A stretch of 64,000 nucleotides of DNA, taken from positions 26,107-90,106 of the forward strand of contig NZ_JPLE01000035.1 of assembly GCF_001010415.1 (NCBI RefSeq), in the 5' to 3' direction. The translations under genes were made by a program, and so were the position numbers. The stretch is from Xanthomonas pisi DSM 18956 (GTDB taxonomy: Bacteria; Pseudomonadota; Gammaproteobacteria; Xanthomonadales; Xanthomonadaceae). This document shows, in pieces, positions 1 to 9,604 of the stretch (position 1 is its first letter; every line of letters begins with the position of its first letter). The notes beneath the pieces were generated by a model, which made no database searches, was not told the DNA's origin, and saw nothing but the letters and a program-made list of their open reading frames with translations.

Positions 1-178
1 CGGCGGCGACTGCAGTCATGTAGTCGGAACCGAGCAGGCTCAGCACGAACGCCACGAACCAGATCGCCAGCACGACCAGGGCTGTGGCGGTCAGCCGCTG
101 CATCACGAAATGTTCGGTGCCGGTCTTGGCCGCGCCCAGACCGCGCACATTCTTCAACGGAGTGCGATAGCGGCTCAT
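1..178 (-). CDS. sdhD: Succinate dehydrogenase membrane anchor subunit SdhD (partial)
   Basis: Only the first 59 codons are in the window; the rest lies to the left. The N-terminus reads MSRYRTPLKNVRGLGAAKTG, followed by a T-E-H-F-V-M-Q-R-L-T-A stretch and a hydrophobic helix. This is the usual SdhD start: a soluble N-terminus leading into the first membrane span, with the quinone-side 'QRLTA' segment. SdhD anchors complex II in the inner membrane and, with SdhC, holds heme b and ubiquinone. Its ATG overlaps the sdhC stop as ATGA, so the two are translationally coupled. sdhA and sdhB are expected just outside the window on the left. Confidence 0.93.
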   Translation of the reverse strand, partial: MSRYRTPLKNVRGLGAAKTGTEHFVMQRLTATALVVLAIWFVAFVLSLLGSDYMTAVAA

Positions 179-567
179 GCGGAAGCTCCGGTCAGGACAT
201 AGGCCCAGATCGCAGCGGTCAACACCAGGCTGGCGATCACCGATGTCCAGCTGCTGCGGATGAAGGCGGGAATGCTGAAGCCGCGGCCGAAATCCTGGAC
301 GATGTGGCGGATGCCGTTGGCCAGGTGATAGGTAAAGGCCCAGGACCATGCGAACAGGAACATCTGGCCGTACCAGGCGCCCAGCTGCTGGGTGAGGCAA
401 TGCCAGTGCTCCTCGCCGAGCATCAGCAACAGCAGCGAGACGGCGATGACCAGCGCGCCTCCGGAAAGGATGACGCCGGTGGCTCGATGCAGGATCGAGG
501 TCGCCATCTGGATCTGCCAGCGATATACCTGCAGATGTGGAGAAGTGGGACGTTCGCGGATCGCCAT
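175..567 (-). CDS. sdhC: Succinate dehydrogenase cytochrome b556 subunit SdhC
   Basis: This 130-residue protein has three hydrophobic spans (about 29-51, 66-84 and 104-126), the normal size and topology for SdhC. Family features are visible: S-I-L-H-R-A-T-G at 24-31, which contributes to the quinone site, and Y-H-L-A-N-G-I-R-H at 80-88, where His81 aligns with the heme-ligand His of the E. coli protein. Together with SdhD it forms the membrane domain of complex II, passing electrons from succinate to ubiquinone. It is the first sdh gene here and overlaps sdhD by four bases. No frame damage is seen. Confidence 0.95.
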   Translation of the reverse strand: MAIRERPTSPHLQVYRWQIQMATSILHRATGVILSGGALVIAVSLLLLMLGEEHWHCLTQQLGAWYGQMFLFAWSWAFTYHLANGIRHIVQDFGRGFSIPAFIRSSWTSVIASLVLTAAIWAYVLTGASA

Positions 568-623
568 TCGCTGGGCTCGTTTTCTCGGCTGGGCGGCACT
601 AGGCCGCTGTGGCTAGAAGCTGC

Positions 624-794
624 TCAAAAATCGATGCAGCGTCCATTTTTTTCCCAGTCGCCGTAGCGCGTTGGCTCGGGGCCGTCGCGTCCACCAATCT
701 CCTTCGGCAGTGGCTTCTTCTCGGGAATGGTCTCCTGAGGGGAAGGCTGCGTCTCGGAATCCTGCGCTGGGGTGGGGGTTGGATGGCCTATCAT
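624..794 (-). CDS. DUF1674 small protein, SDHAF4-like complex II assembly factor
   Basis: This is a 56-residue gene upstream of sdhC on the same strand. The N-terminal half is Pro/Gln/Glu-rich and probably disordered. The C-terminus carries the family signature G-G-R-D-G-P-E-P-T-R-Y-G-D-W-E and ends G-R-C-I-D-F. DUF1674 proteins include mitochondrial SDHAF4, which binds the flavinated SDH catalytic subunit before complex assembly. Its position 57 bases ahead of sdhC fits that role, though the bacterial function is inferred from family and context. The start is the first ATG after a divergent intergenic stretch shared with ygfZ. It is easy to miss because a longer meaningless frame runs through it. 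Confidence 0.82.
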   Translation of the reverse strand: MIGHPTPTPAQDSETQPSPQETIPEKKPLPKEIGGRDGPEPTRYGDWEKNGRCIDF

Positions 795-833
795 AGTGGT
801 CTCACAACGTTGCGATTTTAGTCCTCCCCATCC

Positions 834-1706
834 ATGGCTGACAACCTGAATCTTATTCCACAGGGTTTTGGCTCCCTGCGCGATATGCAATACGTCCGAC
901 TCGTCGGCGCGGATGCAGTGGCGTTTGCGCATGCCCAATTCGCCAACGACGTGCAGGCCCTGGCGATCGGACACTGGCAGTGGAATGCGTGGTTGACGGC
1001 GAAGGGGCGCGTGATCGCCATCTTCGCACTCCTGCGTGAGGACGACACCAACCTGCTGATGCTGTTGCCTGACGGCAACGCAGGCGAGATCGCCGCACAG
1101 CTCGGCCGCTTCGTGTTCCGGCGCAAGCTGAAAATCAACGCCGTCGCGCTTCTTGCGTATGGCGGTTTGCAAGCGCCCGAGCATGCGCGAGGCGCGCGGG
1201 CCGATATCGGAACGCAGCGTGTCGCGCTGGATATGGGCAGCGCCGGCTTGCCGCGCACGCTCTTGCTCATCACCGACCAGGCATTGGCAGCGCCTATCGA
1301 ATTGCCGAACATGGACGTGCAATGGCGCCGTGCGGATCTGCAACTGGGCCTGGTTCGGCTGCCGGATGCGCAGCGCGAACACTGGACGCCGCAGCAACTG
1401 GCGCTGGACCGCCTGCAGGCTTACAGCGTCAAGAAAGGCTGCTACCCGGGTCAGGAAATCGTTGCGCGCACGCATTTCCTGGGCAAGGCCAAGCGTGCGT
1501 TGCAGCTCCTGGAGACGGAAGCGGCCGCCCAGGCGGGCGATAGCGTCGACCTGGACGGTGCAGCCATCGGCACGGTGGTCAGCATTGCCGGCGATCTGGC
1601 GCTGGCGGTGTTGCCACTGGACCTGGCCGTGGACTCTGCCAAGGCCTTCAAAGTGGGCGCGCACGCCGCGCGCGCCCTCGCCATCATTCCCGGGCTGGAG
1701 CGTTAA
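834..1706 (+). CDS. ygfZ: Folate-binding protein YgfZ (Fe-S/tRNA modification factor)
   Basis: This 290-residue protein is a GcvT-fold tetrahydrofolate binder. It carries the diagnostic YgfZ motif K-K-G-C-Y-P-G-Q-E-I-V-A-R around 200-212, with Cys203 as the conserved cysteine. YgfZ proteins support assembly or repair of certain Fe-S enzymes, including the tRNA methylthiotransferase MiaB. Placement beside sdh, whose SdhB subunit is an Fe-S protein, is common in Xanthomonadaceae as I recall. It is divergent from the DUF1674 gene. Its TAA stop is interleaved with the stop of the convergent ABC ATPase gene, so the two genes overlap by four bases tail to tail. Confidence 0.93.
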   Translation: MADNLNLIPQGFGSLRDMQYVRLVGADAVAFAHAQFANDVQALAIGHWQWNAWLTAKGRVIAIFALLREDDTNLLMLLPDGNAGEIAAQLGRFVFRRKLKINAVALLAYGGLQAPEHARGARADIGTQRVALDMGSAGLPRTLLLITDQALAAPIELPNMDVQWRRADLQLGLVRLPDAQREHWTPQQLALDRLQAYSVKKGCYPGQEIVARTHFLGKAKRALQLLETEAAAQAGDSVDLDGAAIGTVVSIAGDLALAVLPLDLAVDSAKAFKVGAHAARALAIIPGLER

Positions 1707-2791
1707 GCCGGCTCCAGCCGCTGCCCGGTTGCCGGGTCGAAGAAATGCAACGCGTCGCTGCGCAATGCCAAGCGCAGCGGTTGCCCGACCGCCGGCAGCG
1801 CCTGCGGCGCCACGCGGATCACCAACGGCTGCCCGCCGCGATCGAGGTTGAGGAAGATCTCGTTGCCGACCGGCTCGATGACCTCCACCTGGGCATCGAA
1901 GCCCAGGTGCGCATCGCTGGACGGCTGCAGATGCTCGGGGCGCACACCGACGATGACGTCCTGGCCGAACCAGCGGCGATCGACCCGCGCGGCGCCCAGC
2001 GGCACCCGCCAGCCGTCGGCCATCACCAGATGCAGGCCGTCCTGCTCATCCAGCCGACCCTGCAGCACATTCATCGCCGGGCTACCGAGGAAGCCGGCGA
2101 CAAACAAGTTGGCCGGACGGTCGTACAGCGCCATCGGGCTGTCGATCTGCTGGATCACGCCGTCCTTGAGCACCACGATGCGCTGGCCCAGCGTCATCGC
2201 TTCGACCTGGTCGTGGGTGACGTAGATCATGGTGGTGCCGAGCTTGCGATGCAGCTGCGCGATCTCGGTGCGCACGCTGTGGCGCAACTTGGCGTCCAGG
2301 TTGGACAGCGGTTCGTCGAGCAGGAACACCGACGATTCGCGCACCATTGCCCGCCCCAGCGCCACGCGCTGGCGCTGGCCGCCGGACATCGCCTTGGGCA
2401 GCTTGTCGAGCATCGGGGTCAGGCCCAGCAGCTCGGCAGCGTTATTGACGCGCTCGGCGATGACCTGCTTCGGGTGACCACGCAGCTTGAGGCCGAAGGC
2501 CAGATTTTCCGCCACGGTCATGTGCGGATACAGCGCATAGCTCTGGAACACCATGGCGATGTCGCGGTCCTTCGGCGCCACGTCGTTGACCACGCGTTCG
2601 CCGATCTTGAGCGTGCCCGCGCTGATGTCCTCGAGCCCGGCGATCATGCGCAACAACGTCGACTTGCCGCAGCCGGACGGCCCGACCAGCACCATCAGCT
2701 CGCCATCGGTCACTTCGAAGCTTGCGCCCTGCACCGCCACCTGGCCGTTTTCATAGACCTTGCGGACACCTTCCAACTGCACTTTCGCCAT
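1703..2791 (-). CDS. Carbohydrate ABC transporter ATP-binding protein, MalK/UgpC type
   Basis: This is a 362-residue ABC ATPase of the CUT1 sugar-import class. Walker A G-P-S-G-C-G-K-S-T is at 37-45, the signature M-S-G-G-Q at 135-139, Walker B with D-E-P near 159-161 and the switch His at 193. A C-terminal TOBE/regulatory region of about 120 residues follows, as in MalK, UgpC and MsmK. It energises sugar uptake. No permease or binding-protein gene is adjacent, so it may serve several remote transporters, as MsmK-type ATPases do. It is divergent from the Entner-Doudoroff cluster and shares a 394-base intergenic region with it, which fits a shared sugar signal. Confidence 0.9.
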   Translation of the reverse strand: MAKVQLEGVRKVYENGQVAVQGASFEVTDGELMVLVGPSGCGKSTLLRMIAGLEDISAGTLKIGERVVNDVAPKDRDIAMVFQSYALYPHMTVAENLAFGLKLRGHPKQVIAERVNNAAELLGLTPMLDKLPKAMSGGQRQRVALGRAMVRESSVFLLDEPLSNLDAKLRHSVRTEIAQLHRKLGTTMIYVTHDQVEAMTLGQRIVVLKDGVIQQIDSPMALYDRPANLFVAGFLGSPAMNVLQGRLDEQDGLHLVMADGWRVPLGAARVDRRWFGQDVIVGVRPEHLQPSSDAHLGFDAQVEVIEPVGNEIFLNLDRGGQPLVIRVAPQALPAVGQPLRLALRSDALHFFDPATGQRLEPA

Positions 2792-2905
2792 CGTTCGGCC
2801 TCAACGTGTTGTGTGCGCCCTGCCCTCGGCCCTCCCGATGGCAATGACGACCGACCCGTCTGCGAGGAAATCCCCTGCAAACGAATGCATTGGTTTATTC
2901 TGACA

Positions 2906-2921
2906 TGTAATCGTTTTCACA
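2906..2921. promoter_or_regulatory. Candidate Clp/CRP-type operator upstream of zwf and the ABC ATPase gene
   Basis: TGTAA-N6-TCACA matches the CRP-family consensus TGTGA-N6-TCACA at nine of ten specified bases. It lies about 115 bases from the ATPase start and 280 bases from zwf, in their shared divergent region. Xanthomonas Clp is a CRP homologue with this type of site. The assignment rests on one match and is tentative. Confidence 0.35.
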
Positions 2922-2946
2922 TGGCAACATCGATCTCGGAGGAACC

Positions 2947-3180
2947 ATGCCGCTACCGACTCACGCCGCTGTTTCCGGCGACGTTACCTGCATCGCGCGG
3001 GCGGGCATTCCGCCACGCAGGTGCAGGTATACCGCCCAGGCGCTAACCGCTGACCACCAGTTGCTGCAACAATCGGGGATTGGGCGTCAGCGTCCATCCC
3101 CCGCTGCGCGCACGCAAGTGTCGCCCAGGAACAGACGTACCGACCGCCGGCTGTCCGGCGCCTTTCCGACGAGCCGCTGA
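2947..3180 (+). CDS. Possible leader ORF coupled to zwf
   Basis: This is a 77-codon frame of unknown function. It is preceded by a textbook ribosome site (GGAGG, spacing about five, then ATG). The product is Arg/Pro-rich with no recognisable domain, so conserved function is doubtful. The reason to list it is its position. It ends in TGA only five bases before the zwf ATG, and zwf has no good Shine-Dalgarno of its own. Translation of this frame could deliver ribosomes to zwf. It may equally be a chance frame in a 5' leader. Confidence 0.25.
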   Translation: MPLPTHAAVSGDVTCIARAGIPPRRCRYTAQALTADHQLLQQSGIGRQRPSPAARTQVSPRNRRTDRRLSGAFPTSR

Positions 3181-3185
3181 TAACG

Positions 3186-4643
3186 ATGTCCCCAGAATCT
3201 GAAACTCGGTCCATGCACAACACCCTGATCCTGTTCGGCGCCACCGGCGATCTCGCCCAGCGCTATCTTTTCCCCTCCCTGCTGCGCCTGTTCGTCGACG
3301 GCCTGCTGCCGGAGGACTTCCGTATCCGTGCACTGGCCTTGTCGCCGCACGATACCGAGGCCTTCCGTGAAGTGCTGCGCCCGCGTCTGACCGAAGCGCT
3401 GCCGATTGCCACCCCGGAGCAGATCCAGACGCTGCTGCAGCGCGTGGACTACCGCTCGGTGGACCTGCGCAATGCCGAGTCGGTGGCCGATGCGGTCCGC
3501 GAGCTTGCGTCCCGCCAGATCGTGAGCTACCTGGCGATCCCGCCGGGGCTTTACATCAGCACGTGCCAGGGCCTGGCACTGGGCGGCGCGCTGGCCGCAC
3601 CGCACCGGCTGATGCTGGAAAAGCCGATCGGCCACGACTCGGACAGCGCCCGCGAGATCCTGCAGTCGATCGGCGCGCTGATCGACGAGGACCGCGTGTT
3701 CCGTCTGGACCATTACCTGGGCAAGGCGGCGGTGCAGAACCTGATCGCGCTGCGCTTCGGAAACACGTTGCTGGAGGCGGTCTGGAACCGCACCTATATC
3801 GAGTCGGTGCAGATCCTGGTCGCCGAAAGCGAAGGTGTCGACGGGCGCGATGCCTACTACGCCCGCTCCGGCGCGCTGCGCGACATGGTGCAGAGCCATA
3901 TCCTGCAGCTGCTGTGTCTGGTGGCGATGGAGCCGCCGGCCTCGCTGGAGGCCGACCGCATCCGCGACGAAAAGGTCAAGGTGCTGCGTGCGCTGCGTCC
4001 GATGACCGCCGAGCATGCCGCCCATGACAGCGTGCGCGGCCGATATACCGCCGGCACCATCAACGGCCAGCCGGCGCAGGCCTACCACCCGCCGGAAGGC
4101 AGCGACGTGGAAACCTTCGTCGCGGTGACCGCGCATATCGACAACTGGCGCTGGGCCGGCGTGCCGTTCCATCTGTGCACCGGCAAGCGCTTGGCCGAGC
4201 GTTCCACCCGCATCGTGGTAACGCTCAAGCCGGTGACGCACTGGTTGTTCGAGCGTCCGGACCGCCAGAATGCGGTGCCCAACCGGCTGACCTTCCAGCT
4301 GCAGCCGCAGGAAAACATCGAGCTCGGCCTGATGAGCAGCCTGGCCGGCCCGGAATGGGGCGCGATCGAGCTGCAGCCGCTGGAGCTGGAATTGTCGGTA
4401 CCGACCGGCCTGCACCGTCGCATCGCTTACGAGCGTCTGTTCGTGGATGCCTTCAATGGCAATCCGGCGCTGTTCGTGCGCGACGACGAGGTCAAGGCTG
4501 CCTGGTCCTGGATCGACAGCGTCAGCGACGCCTGGGCCGCGGCGCAATTGCCGCTGCAGCCCTACCCCGCCGGTAGCTGGGGCCCGGACACCGCCGCACC
4601 GTTCCTGCCTCCTGCCACCGACGCACAGGGAAACAACGCATGA
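3186..4643 (+). CDS. zwf: Glucose-6-phosphate 1-dehydrogenase
   Basis: This 485-residue enzyme is the usual length for bacterial G6PD. The NADP-binding N-terminus F-G-A-T-G-D-L-A-Q-R lies at 17-26, E-K-P-I-G-H-D at 145-151, and the substrate/catalytic motif R-L-D-H-Y-L-G-K at 173-180. It oxidises glucose-6-phosphate to 6-phosphogluconolactone, the first step into the Entner-Doudoroff and pentose-phosphate routes. It heads the cluster and overlaps glk by four bases. The ATG at 3186 is preferred because it lies next to the upstream leader stop; an ATG nine codons later is possible. Neither has a strong ribosome site. Confidence 0.96.
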   Translation: MSPESETRSMHNTLILFGATGDLAQRYLFPSLLRLFVDGLLPEDFRIRALALSPHDTEAFREVLRPRLTEALPIATPEQIQTLLQRVDYRSVDLRNAESVADAVRELASRQIVSYLAIPPGLYISTCQGLALGGALAAPHRLMLEKPIGHDSDSAREILQSIGALIDEDRVFRLDHYLGKAAVQNLIALRFGNTLLEAVWNRTYIESVQILVAESEGVDGRDAYYARSGALRDMVQSHILQLLCLVAMEPPASLEADRIRDEKVKVLRALRPMTAEHAAHDSVRGRYTAGTINGQPAQAYHPPEGSDVETFVAVTAHIDNWRWAGVPFHLCTGKRLAERSTRIVVTLKPVTHWLFERPDRQNAVPNRLTFQLQPQENIELGLMSSLAGPEWGAIELQPLELELSVPTGLHRRIAYERLFVDAFNGNPALFVRDDEVKAAWSWIDSVSDAWAAAQLPLQPYPAGSWGPDTAAPFLPPATDAQGNNA

Positions 4644-5647
4644 CCGCTCCTTCCAAGCCGGTGCTGGTCGCCGATATCGGCGGAACCAACGCGCGCTTTG
4701 CGCTGGCCGATGTCGACGCCTCGGTGCCGCTGCTGGATGACACCTCGCGTGAGTTCGCGGTGGTGGAGTTCGCTTCGCTCGGCGAAGCCGCGCGGTATTA
4801 CCTCGACCAGATCGGCGTGCAGGCCACCCAGGGCGTGTTCGCCGTGGCCGGCCGCGTCGATGGCGACGAAGCGCGCATCACCAACCATCCGTGGGTGATC
4901 TCGCGCACGCGCACCGCCAGCATGCTCGGTTTCAGCACCCTGCACCTGATCAACGATTTTGCCGCGCAGGCCATGGCGATCAGCCTGCTGCGTCCGCAGG
5001 ACGTGGTGCAGGTGGGCGGCGCCAGCTGGCGCCCGGCGCCGATCGATCAACCGCGCAACTACGGCGTGATCGGCCCCGGCACCGGCCTGGGCGTGGGCGG
5101 GCTGATCATCCGCAATGGGCGCTGTTTTCCGCTGGAAACCGAAGGCGGCCACGTCAGCTTTCCTCCCGGCACGCCGGAAGAAATCCGTGTACTGGAAATC
5201 CTCTCCGAGCAGTTCGGCCGGGTGTCCAACGAGCGGCTGATCTGCGGCCCCGGCCTGGTCAACATCCATCGCGCATTGAGCGAAATCGCCGGCATCGACC
5301 CGGGCCCGCTGGAACCCAAAGACATCACCGCACGCGCTGCCGCAGGCGACCCGCGCTCGGCGCGCACCATCGACCTGTTCTGCGCCATCTTCGGCGCGAT
5401 CGCCGGCGACATGGTGTTGATGCAAGGTGCCTGGGATGGCGTGTTCCTTACCGGCGGGCTGGTGCCCAAGGTGCTGGATTCGCTGCAGCATTCCGGCTTT
5501 CGCCAGCGTTTCGAGCACAAGGGCCGGTTCTCCGCGATCATGTCGCGCGTGCCCTCGCTGGCGGTCATGCATCCGCACGCCGGCCTGCTGGGCGCCGCGG
5601 CGTATGCGGTGGATGCGCAGCGTCAGCATCCGGGAGAGCAGCGATGA
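4640..5647 (+). CDS. glk: Glucokinase
   Basis: This 335-residue ROK/Glk-type kinase phosphorylates glucose with ATP. The phosphate-binding motif D-I-G-G-T-N-A-R-F is at 12-20. Asn105-Asp106-Phe107 supplies the candidate catalytic Asp. G-P-G-T-G-L-G-V-G-G follows at about 145-154, then E-G-G-H-V-S-F at 168-174. The start overlaps the zwf stop (ATGA) and the stop overlaps the pgl start (ATGA). The three genes are therefore one translationally linked unit feeding glucose into 6-phosphogluconate. Confidence 0.95.
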   Translation: MTAPSKPVLVADIGGTNARFALADVDASVPLLDDTSREFAVVEFASLGEAARYYLDQIGVQATQGVFAVAGRVDGDEARITNHPWVISRTRTASMLGFSTLHLINDFAAQAMAISLLRPQDVVQVGGASWRPAPIDQPRNYGVIGPGTGLGVGGLIIRNGRCFPLETEGGHVSFPPGTPEEIRVLEILSEQFGRVSNERLICGPGLVNIHRALSEIAGIDPGPLEPKDITARAAAGDPRSARTIDLFCAIFGAIAGDMVLMQGAWDGVFLTGGLVPKVLDSLQHSGFRQRFEHKGRFSAIMSRVPSLAVMHPHAGLLGAAAYAVDAQRQHPGEQR

Positions 5648-6363
5648 ACCTGCAGGACAACCCGCGCATCACCATGGTGCGCTACGAAGACCCCGCCGAG
5701 TGGACCGAAGCGGTCGCTGGCGAGATGGCCGATCTGCTGGAACAGGAAATCTCGCGCCGTGGGCAGGCACGCATGTTGCTCTCCGGCGGCACCACGCCGG
5801 CGCCCGTCTATGAATCGCTGGCACACCGCCCGCTGGATTGGTCGCGGGTGGAAGTGGGCCTGGTCGATGAGCGCTGGCTCTCGCCGCAGGATCAGGACAG
5901 CAACGCCTGGCTGGTCAACCACAGCTTCCTGACCCATGCGTCGGCCGCGACCTTCATCCCGTTGGTGCGCCCCGGCAAGCAATTGCCCGAGTGCGTGCAC
6001 ACCGCCAACCTGCAGGCCACGCATGCCGAGCCGGCGTGCCTGGCGGTGCTGGGAATGGGCGGCGACGGTCATACCGCCTCGTTGTTTCCCGGTTCGACCG
6101 ATCTGCCCAAGGCGCTGGCCAGCCCCCAGCCGTATGCGTCGCTGGACGCAACCGGTTGCCCAGGCGCAAACCAGTGGCCGCTGCGGATCACGCTGACACC
6201 TGCCGGGCTCGCCGCAGTCCCCACGCGCCTGCTGCTGTTGCGCGGCAAGCAGAAGCTCGATGTGCTGCAAGCCGCGCTCGCCGGCGAAGACATCAGCGAG
6301 TACCCGATTCGCGTCGCGCTGCAGCAGCCCGGTCCGCGCCTGCGGGTGCATTGGTGCAATTGA
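5644..6363 (+). CDS. pgl: 6-phosphogluconolactonase (DevB/Pgl type)
   Basis: This 239-residue protein belongs to the NagB/RpiA-like lactonase family. Visible motifs are M-L-L-S-G-G-T-T-P-A-P near the N-terminus, V-D-E-R-W in the middle and L-G-M-G-G-D-G-H-T-A-S-L-F-P-G, which contains the catalytic His of Pgl. It hydrolyses the lactone made by Zwf to 6-phosphogluconate. It starts within the glk stop codon. A block of short hairpin repeats follows before edd, so edd may be expressed partly independently. Confidence 0.94.
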   Translation: MNLQDNPRITMVRYEDPAEWTEAVAGEMADLLEQEISRRGQARMLLSGGTTPAPVYESLAHRPLDWSRVEVGLVDERWLSPQDQDSNAWLVNHSFLTHASAATFIPLVRPGKQLPECVHTANLQATHAEPACLAVLGMGGDGHTASLFPGSTDLPKALASPQPYASLDATGCPGANQWPLRITLTPAGLAAVPTRLLLLRGKQKLDVLQAALAGEDISEYPIRVALQQPGPRLRVHWCN

Positions 6364-6364
6364 A

Positions 6365-6480
6365 TGCGAGTCCCTCGCAGAAGCCCGCACATCCTTGTGC
6401 GGGGATTCAAATATGCGAGTCCCTCGCAAGACCCGCTTCGGTGCGAGTCCCTCGCAAGAGCCCGCACATCCATGTGCGGG
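6365..6480. repeat. Short palindromic repeat block between pgl and edd
   Basis: Two palindromic units alternate. TGCGAGTCCCTCGCA (6-bp stem, 3-base loop) occurs three times, at 6365-6379, 6414-6428 and 6442-6456. A stronger CCCGCACA/TGTGCGGG hairpin occurs twice, at 6384-6403 and 6461-6480, the second with a 9-bp stem. They sit directly after the pgl stop and end about 57 bases before the edd ATG. They look like REP-type elements. In an operon they could stabilise upstream mRNA or attenuate read-through. Confidence 0.75.
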
Positions 6481-6536
6481 TAATTAGAATCAAAACCGCG
6501 TGCTTTCCTCCCCCCGTTTCTCATAGCCGGTAGCCA

Positions 6537-8453
<1,917 letters not shown>

Positions 8454-8504
8454 CCCTTTCCCTCTCAGCGGCCGCTGCGGCGGTCGCCGTCTAACGGAGT
8501 TGCA

Positions 8505-9164
8505 ATGACGATTGCCCAGACCCAGAACACCGCCGAAAAGCTGCTGCGCGACGCCGGCATCCTGCCGGTAGTCACCGTGGACACGCTGGACCAGGCGCGC
8601 CGCGTGGCCGATGCGCTGCTCGAAGGCGGCCTGCCCGCGATCGAACTGACCCTGCGTACCCCGATCGCGCTCGAAGCGCTGGCCATGCTCAAGCGCGAAC
8701 TGCCCAACATCGTGATCGGCGCAGGTACCGTGTTGAGCGAGCTGCAATTGCGTCAGTCGGTGGATGCCGGTGCGGACTTCCTGGTCACACCTGGCACGCC
8801 GGCGCCGTTGGCGCGGCTGCTGGCCGATGCGCCGATCCCGGCCGTGCCCGGCGCGGCCACCCCGACCGAACTCCTGACTCTGATGGGACTGGGCTTCCGC
8901 GTCTGCAAGCTGTTCCCGGCCACCGCCGTGGGGGGTCTGCAAATGCTCAAGGGCCTGGCCGGCCCGTTGTCCGACCTCAAGCTCTGCCCCACCGGCGGCA
9001 TCAGCGAAACCAACGCGGCGGAGTTCCTGTCGCAGCCGAACGTGCTGTGCATCGGCGGCTCGTGGATGGTGCCCAAGGACTGGCTGGCCCAGGGCCAATG
9101 GGACAAGGTCAAGGAAAGCTCGGCCAAGGCGGCGGCGATCGTTCGGCAGGTGCGTGCGGGTTGA
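8505..9164 (+). CDS. eda: KDPG/KHG aldolase
   Basis: This 219-residue class I aldolase splits 2-keto-3-deoxy-6-phosphogluconate into pyruvate and glyceraldehyde-3-phosphate. The Schiff-base Lys is in V-C-K-L-F-P-A, the catalytic Glu in I-E-L-T-L-R-T, and the phosphate site around T-P-G-T-P-A-P. It is the last gene of the Entner-Doudoroff cluster and is followed by large GC-rich hairpin repeats that may act as its 3' end. The edd-eda spacing suggests co-transcription. Confidence 0.95.
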   Translation: MTIAQTQNTAEKLLRDAGILPVVTVDTLDQARRVADALLEGGLPAIELTLRTPIALEALAMLKRELPNIVIGAGTVLSELQLRQSVDAGADFLVTPGTPAPLARLLADAPIPAVPGAATPTELLTLMGLGFRVCKLFPATAVGGLQMLKGLAGPLSDLKLCPTGGISETNAAEFLSQPNVLCIGGSWMVPKDWLAQGQWDKVKESSAKAAAIVRQVRAG

Positions 9165-9199
9165 TTGACCGAACGCTGTACCTGGTGGTGACACCGGGC

Positions 9200-9296
9200 G
9201 GCTGAGTGGCTGTACTCGGAGTATCTGCGCCCTCACCCCAGCCCCTCTCCCGCAGGCGGGAGAGGGGCTAAGGCGCAAGGCGATCTTGCTGTTCCA
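9200..9296. repeat. 97-bp repeat with 14-bp hairpin, copy A
   Basis: This unit begins GGCTGAGTGGCTGTACTCGG and ends GATCTTGCTGTTCCA. Its core is a perfect 14-bp stem, AGCCCCTCTCCCGC / GCGGGAGAGGGGCT, with a two-base loop (9240-9269). Copy B at 9333-9428 differs at about five positions. The core type is dispersed in many Xanthomonas genomes as I recall. Lying 36 bases after eda, it may serve as a transcript end, though no U-run follows. Confidence 0.85.
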
Positions 9297-9332
9297 CTCT
9301 CGCGCGACGTTGTCGCTTTCGCCGACGCCAGC

Positions 9333-9428
9333 GGCTGATTGGCTGTACTCGGAGTATTTGTGCCCTCACCCCAACCCCTCTCCCGCAGGCGGGAGAGGGG
9401 CTAAGGCGCAGGCGATCTTGCTGTTCCA
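9333..9428. repeat. 97-bp repeat with hairpin, copy B
   Basis: This is a direct repeat of copy A with four substitutions and a one-base gap. The stem CCCCTCTCCCGC / GCGGGAGAGGGG is intact (9375-9400). Both flanks of the hairpin are shared with copy A, so a longer segment was duplicated, not just the hairpin. Confidence 0.85.
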
Positions 9429-9484
9429 GCACAACTGCGAGGCTCCTTCCTCGCGCACGCCGTCCCTTCCCCAGCTACGGCTTC

Positions 9485-9508
9485 CCTTCCCCCGCGTGCG
9501 GGGGAAGG
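9485..9508. repeat. Second type of GC-rich hairpin
   Basis: CCTTCCCCCGC / GCGGGGGAAGG forms an 11-bp stem with a GT loop. It lies between the eda repeats and the convergent end of the RND operon, and could work as a bidirectional barrier. It belongs to a different repeat family from the 97-bp units. Confidence 0.7.
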
Positions 9509-9604
9509 TGCCCGCAGGGCGGATGGGGGAGGCTTGTCGGCAGGCGATCACGCCAGCGGCGCTCCCGCCGGGAGAGCGGCTTCAAACGACGCGTGGTGAG
9601 TCGA

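Noticed and set aside
6365..6480. CRISPR array
   Set aside because: Repeats are short palindromes with no uniform spacers, and no cas genes are present in the window.
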